A stretch of DNA of 64,000 nucleotides from Solirubrobacteraceae bacterium (GTDB lineage: Bacteria; Actinomycetota; Thermoleophilia; Solirubrobacterales; Solirubrobacteraceae), in contig JALNWQ010000002.1 of the NCBI GenBank assembly GCA_023230855.1, positions 1 to 64,000 of the forward strand, read 5' to 3'. The notes below the pieces were generated by a model. The model worked only from the letters and a program-made list of their open reading frames with translations. It was not told the DNA's origin and searched no databases. Position numbers and translations under genes: made by a program. Below, piece after piece: positions 60,421 through 64,000 of this stretch (position 1 is its first letter; each line of letters starts with the position of its first letter).

Positions 60421-60950
60421 TGGCGACCACCGACACGATGCTCGGCCGCGACCTGCTGGCCCACCTCGACGAGCAGCAGCGGTCGCTCGACCGCCTGCAC
60501 TCCGCACTGACCGCGCAGGCCGCGGCCATCCGCGAGCGCGACGTCACCGCCGCGCTGCACCACAGCGGCCTCATCGAGGTCGAGGCCACGTTCCGCACGA
60601 GCATCGAGGCGCGCCGCACCGCGCTCCTGCGCCTGGGCGCCACGACGCTCGGGATCCCCGTCCACGAGGTCACCCTCACGCACCTCTGCACGCTCACCGC
60701 GCCGGACCAGGCCGACGAGGCCCGCACGCGCAGCGACCGCCTGACCGCGACGCTCGAGGAGATCCACCGCATGCACGAGGTCAACCGCGCGATGCTGCGG
60801 CAGGAGCTGACGTTCCTCGAGCACCTGCTGAGCCTCGGCGGCCTGCCGACGGCCGCGACGTACCAGGCGCCCGGCACGCGCGCCCGACCCGCCGCCACGT
60901 CCGCGGTCCCCGGGTCGCCGTCCCCGCGCGCCCTGGACCTGCAGGCCTGA
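60420..60950 (+). CDS. flgN: Hook-filament junction chaperone FlgN
   Basis: The 176-residue helical protein has LLAHLDEQQRSLDRLHSALTAQAAAIRERDV, and a later helix with MHEVNRAMLRQELTFLEHLL (FlgN: N-x-x-L-x-x-x-x-x-x-Y/L). It escorts FlgK and FlgL. It overlaps flgJ and flgK by TGATG. Confidence 0.85.
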   Translation: MATTDTMLGRDLLAHLDEQQRSLDRLHSALTAQAAAIRERDVTAALHHSGLIEVEATFRTSIEARRTALLRLGATTLGIPVHEVTLTHLCTLTAPDQADEARTRSDRLTATLEEIHRMHEVNRAMLRQELTFLEHLLSLGGLPTAATYQAPGTRARPAATSAVPGSPSPRALDLQA

Positions 60951-62347
60951 TGTCGATCTCGAGCTTCACCGGGCTGGAGACCGCCCGCCGCGGGCTCCTC
61001 GCCCACCAGCGAGCCCTCGAGGTCGCCGGCCACAACATCGCCAACCAGGCGACCCCCGGATACTCCCGGCAGCGCGTGTCGCTCCAGGCGTCCCCCGCCC
61101 TGGCGGTCGGGCCGATGGGCTCGGCGAGCGTCATCGCCCAGCTCGGCACCGGCGTCGACGTCAACGGGATCGAGCGCATCCGCGACCGGTTCGCCGACGT
61201 GCAGTACCGCGCCCAGGCGTCGCGCCTGGGCGACGTGTCCACCCGGACCCAACTGCTGGGCCAGGTCGAGCTCGCGTTCAGCGAGCCGGGCGACAACGGC
61301 CTCAACGCCGCGCTCGGCCGGATGTGGAGCGCGTGGAGCGACCTCGCGAACGACCCGACGTCCTCCCCCGCGCGGCGCGTCGTCCTCGACACGACGAAGG
61401 CCGTCGCCGACCGGTACGCCGAGCTCGACGCGCAGCTGGCGCTCGTGCAGTCCCAGGCGCAGGAGGAGTACGACGCGCTCGTCGCCGACGGCGGCCCGAT
61501 CCACGGGATCGTCACCGAGATCGCCGACCTCAACGAGGCGATCGGCGCGTCGCTCGCCCGCGGGGACGCCCCCAACGACCTGCTCGACCAGCGCGACCTG
61601 CTGCTCGACCGCCTGTCGGAGTTCGGGCAGGTGCAGGTCCAGGCGACGCTCGACGTCCACGGGCAGCCGGTCGCGGGCAAGGTCGACGTCCTCCTCGGCA
61701 CCGACCCGACCCCGCTCGTGTCGGGCGACGTCGCCCGCGAGCCGTGGTCGGTGGCGTTCGCGCCCGGCGGCCCGGGCGTCGGCAAGCTCGGGGCGCTCGC
61801 CGACCTCGCGTCGGCCGGGGGTCCGATCGACGCCTACCGGCAGGAGATCGCCGCGTCCGCGAGCGCCCTCGCGTCGACGATCAACGCCGTGCACCAGGGT
61901 GCGGGCGGCCCCGCCGTCCTCGTCGTGCCGCCCGGATCGCCGGTCCCCGGCGTGGCGCGGCCGCCGCTGCAGGTCGACGCGGCGATCGACCCCGCCGCCG
62001 GCGGATCGCTCGCGGCGCTCGTCGCCGGCAGCGGCCCCGGCCAGGGCAACGACGTCGCGACCGCGATCGCGGACCTGCGCGGCGGCGCGGCCGACGAGGC
62101 GTACCGCAAGCTCGTCGGGCAGGTCGGCAGCGAGATCGCCCAGGCACAGCGCACCGAGTCGTCGGTCCGCTCGCTCGCCGGGGCGCTGCAGGACCGTCGC
62201 GACTCGGTCGCCGGCGTGTCGACCGACGAGGAGATGGCCGACCTCATCCGCTTCCAGCGCGGCTACGAGGCGTCCGCCCGCGTCCTGTCCGCCGTCGACG
62301 AGATGCTCGACCGGCTCATCAACCGCACCGGGCGGGTGGGCCTGTGA
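60950..62347 (+). CDS. flgK: Hook-filament junction protein FlgK
   Basis: The 465-residue product starts SSFTGLETARRGLLAHQRALEVAGHNIANQATPGYSRQRV and ends STDEEMADLIRFQRGYEASARVLSAVDEMLDRLINRTG, the FlgK terminal motifs. It is first of the two junction proteins. Confidence 0.95.
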   Translation: MSISSFTGLETARRGLLAHQRALEVAGHNIANQATPGYSRQRVSLQASPALAVGPMGSASVIAQLGTGVDVNGIERIRDRFADVQYRAQASRLGDVSTRTQLLGQVELAFSEPGDNGLNAALGRMWSAWSDLANDPTSSPARRVVLDTTKAVADRYAELDAQLALVQSQAQEEYDALVADGGPIHGIVTEIADLNEAIGASLARGDAPNDLLDQRDLLLDRLSEFGQVQVQATLDVHGQPVAGKVDVLLGTDPTPLVSGDVAREPWSVAFAPGGPGVGKLGALADLASAGGPIDAYRQEIAASASALASTINAVHQGAGGPAVLVVPPGSPVPGVARPPLQVDAAIDPAAGGSLAALVAGSGPGQGNDVATAIADLRGGAADEAYRKLVGQVGSEIAQAQRTESSVRSLAGALQDRRDSVAGVSTDEEMADLIRFQRGYEASARVLSAVDEMLDRLINRTGRVGL

Positions 62348-62412
62348 TCACCGCGCCCGCCCCCCACGCGACCTCCCCGTCCACCACCACCGTCCGGAGG
62401 CCGACCCCGTGA
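62344..62412 (+). CDS. 22-codon linking ORF between flgK and flgL
   Basis: A GTG in the flgK stop (GTGA) opens a 22-codon frame (MITAPAPHATSPSTTT and on) whose own stop overlaps the GTG of flgL, again as GTGA. It has no ribosome binding site. It would let ribosomes move from flgK to flgL across the 61-nt gap by stop-start coupling. It may be only a coincidence of high GC. Confidence 0.35.
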   Translation: MITAPAPHATSPSTTTVRRPTP

Positions 62413-63320
62413 CCATCCGCATCACCGGCAGCATGACCCACCGGGCGCTGCTGGACAACCTCAACGCGTCGAGCAGCCGGCTCAACACGACGTTCGACCG
62501 GTTGTCGTCCGGGCGCCAGATCACGAAGCCGTCCGACGACCCCTACGGCGTGACGCGCGCGATGCAGCTGCGCAGCGAGCTGTCGCAGGTCGCCCAGCAC
62601 CAGCGCAACGTCAGCGACGGCCAGGGCTGGCAGACGGTCACCGACTCGTCGCTCACCGACATCGCCGACGCGGTGCGCCGCGCCCGCACGCTGCTCGTCG
62701 GCGCCGGCAACGACGTCGGCGGCCCGTCCGCCCGCGAGGCGGTCGCGGCCGAGATCGACCAGCTCGTCGAGTCGATCAAGACGTCGGCGAACGCGTCGTT
62801 CGCCGGGGCCCACGTGTTCGCCGGCGCGCAGACGATGACGCCCCCGTACGTCGTCGACGGAACGGACGCGTACGCCGGCGACGCCGGGGCGATCACCCGC
62901 ACGATCGGGCCCGGGATCGACGTCCGCGTCAACGTCGACCTGGCCGGCTCCGTCCTGGGGTCCGGGGGCGGCGACGGGCTCCTGCTCGACACGCTCCGCA
63001 CGATCTCGACCCACCTGCGGGGTGGCACGGCCGCCGACGCCGACGCGCTCCGCGGGGCCGACCTGCAGGCGATGGACGCGTCGATCGACGCGCTCAGCGC
63101 GCTGCGGGCCGAGGTCGGCGCCGCCGCCAACCGCCTGGACGGCGCGGCGTCCCGCCTGGCCGAGATCGAGGAGAACGCGCTCGGTCAACGGTCGCGGATC
63201 GAGGACGCCGACATCGCGGCGTCGATGCTCGACTACTCCAGCCAACAGACGGCGTTCCAGGCGGCCCTCCAATCGGGGGCCAAGATCATGCAGACCAGCC
63301 TCCTCGACTTCCTCCGGTGA
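62409..63320 (+). CDS. flgL: Hook-filament junction protein FlgL
   Basis: The 303-residue product starts RITGSMTHRALLDNLNASSSRLNTTFDRLSSGRQI and continues KPSDDPYGVTRAMQLRSEL, the FlgL/flagellin N-terminus, with the matching C-terminal coiled coil. GTG start at 62409. It overlaps fliW by GTGA. Confidence 0.95.
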   Translation: MTIRITGSMTHRALLDNLNASSSRLNTTFDRLSSGRQITKPSDDPYGVTRAMQLRSELSQVAQHQRNVSDGQGWQTVTDSSLTDIADAVRRARTLLVGAGNDVGGPSAREAVAAEIDQLVESIKTSANASFAGAHVFAGAQTMTPPYVVDGTDAYAGDAGAITRTIGPGIDVRVNVDLAGSVLGSGGGDGLLLDTLRTISTHLRGGTAADADALRGADLQAMDASIDALSALRAEVGAAANRLDGAASRLAEIEENALGQRSRIEDADIAASMLDYSSQQTAFQAALQSGAKIMQTSLLDFLR

Positions 63321-63820
63321 TGATGGTGACGACCATGACCGCTTCCCTCACGAGCACCCGGTTCGGCGACATCGAGATCGCCGACGACGCGATCATCGAG
63401 TTCCAGGACGGCCTCGTCGGCCTGCCCGGGTCGCGGTACGCGCTGCTGCCGCCCGACCCGACCGCGCCGGACGGCGGCCGTGGGCCGTTCCGGTGGCTGC
63501 AGTCGATGGACGACCCGGCGATCGCGCTGCCGGTGACGCAGCCGCAGCGGTTCTTCCCCGACTACGTCGTCGACGTCGACGAGGGCGAGATCCCGTCGGG
63601 CCTGCGCGACCTCGCCGACCCGTCCGCCGCGAGCGCCTGGGTCACGGTGCGGGCCGCGGCCCGCCTGGAGGACTTCGTCGTCAACCTGCGCGCGCCGCTC
63701 ATCGTCGCCGGCGGCCGCGGCTGGCAGGTCATCAACCGCGCCGAGGACGCCGCGCTCCGCGCGCCGCTCCCGCTCGGGAGCGCCACGTCGGACGCCCCGT
63801 CCGGCGACGCGGCCGCGTAG
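63317..63820 (+). CDS. fliW: Flagellar assembly factor FliW, CsrA antagonist
   Basis: The product (up to 167 residues) has TRFGDIEIADDAIIEFQDGLVGLPG, the FliW signature. FliW binds either flagellin or CsrA and so couples flagellin synthesis to filament growth. GTG 63317 overlaps flgL; ATGs at 63320 and 63323 and at MTASLTS are alternatives. csrA follows, as in Bacillus. Confidence 0.95.
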   Translation: MMMVTTMTASLTSTRFGDIEIADDAIIEFQDGLVGLPGSRYALLPPDPTAPDGGRGPFRWLQSMDDPAIALPVTQPQRFFPDYVVDVDEGEIPSGLRDLADPSAASAWVTVRAAARLEDFVVNLRAPLIVAGGRGWQVINRAEDAALRAPLPLGSATSDAPSGDAAA

Positions 63821-63865
63821 GCTGCGCGGCATGGCCGCGCGCCGCAGCATCCCCGGGGGCACGTC

Positions 63866-64000
63866 GTGCTGATCATCAGCCGCAAGGTCGGCGAGCAGGT
63901 GATGATCGGCGACGACGTCGTGGTGACCGTCGTCGACGTCGGTGGGCAGACCGCCCGGATCGGCATCGACGCCCCCCGCTCGATCCCGGTGTACCGCGCC
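63866..64000 (+). CDS. csrA: Carbon storage / translational regulator CsrA, cut by the window edge
   Basis: The 45 visible codons read MLIISRKVGEQVMIGDDVVV, then TARIGIDAPRSIPVYRA, the CsrA dimer fold with the RNA-binding first strand (L-x-x-S-R-K) and the IDAP-x-x-x-x-V segment. GTG start. CsrA represses flagellin translation by binding GGA hairpins. The flagellin leader at the other end of the window carries such hairpins. Confidence 0.95.
   Translation, partial: MLIISRKVGEQVMIGDDVVVTVVDVGGQTARIGIDAPRSIPVYRA

Overview
The window is very GC-rich (visual estimate, roughly 70-75%). It carries one nearly complete flagellar and chemotaxis locus of a single-membrane bacterium: CheC, CheD and FliY are present, as in Gram-positives, and no FlgH or FlgI (L and P ring) gene is seen. 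The secreted proteins have the Ala/Arg-rich tails common in Solirubrobacterales, so I infer an actinobacterium of the Thermoleophilia (Patulibacter, Conexibacter or Solirubrobacter-like). The genus is a guess.

Layout. 1-1,000: start of a flagellin gene cut by the left edge, then a second copy of the flagellin promoter and leader in front of a 30-codon ORF. 690-8,110 (minus): fliO-fliP-fliQ-fliR-flhB-flhA-flhF and a small membrane protein. 8,290-11,310: an orphan ribbon-helix-helix protein, a chemoreceptor and a DUF7064/7065-like protein. 11,330-25,800: an island of visibly lower GC. It holds a giant Rhs polymorphic toxin split by a frameshift, its immunity gene, an older toxin-tip fragment with its immunity gene, and remnants of IS3, IS30 and IS5 elements. 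26,060-36,690 (minus): motA-motB-fliL-fliN-cheW-cheB-cheR-cheA-cheC-cheD-fliM-fliY-cheY. 36,820-39,010 (plus): alanine racemase and a nitronate monooxygenase-like protein. 39,030-44,730 (minus): globin-coupled chemoreceptor, fliJ, lytic transglycosylase, fliK, flgD, flgE, flbD. 44,960-49,130 (plus): two secreted proteins. 49,590-58,430 (minus): flaG-fliD, fliS-fliT-like and flgB-flgC-fliE-fliF-fliG-fliH-fliI. 58,530-64,000 (plus): flgF, flgG-flgJ-flgN-flgK-flgL-fliW and the start of csrA.

Regulation is readable. Eleven copies of a sigma-28 (FliA/WhiG-type) promoter, TCAAG(A/T)-N13-GCCGAT(C/G)A, precede almost every flagellar or chemotaxis unit, including basal-body and export genes that are 'early' in enteric bacteria. 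In three cases (motA, fliS, flgG) the -10 box lies 7-8 nt before the start codon, which predicts leaderless or nearly leaderless mRNAs.

The most interesting signal is at the left edge. The flagellin leader folds into two hairpins whose loops hold AGGGAC and AAGGA, the latter being the ribosome binding site. That is the architecture of CsrA targets, and fliW-csrA lies at the right end of the window. The whole promoter-leader is duplicated in front of a 30-codon ORF followed by two strong hairpins. This looks like a short flagellin-leader RNA that could titrate CsrA or encode a small co-regulated peptide.
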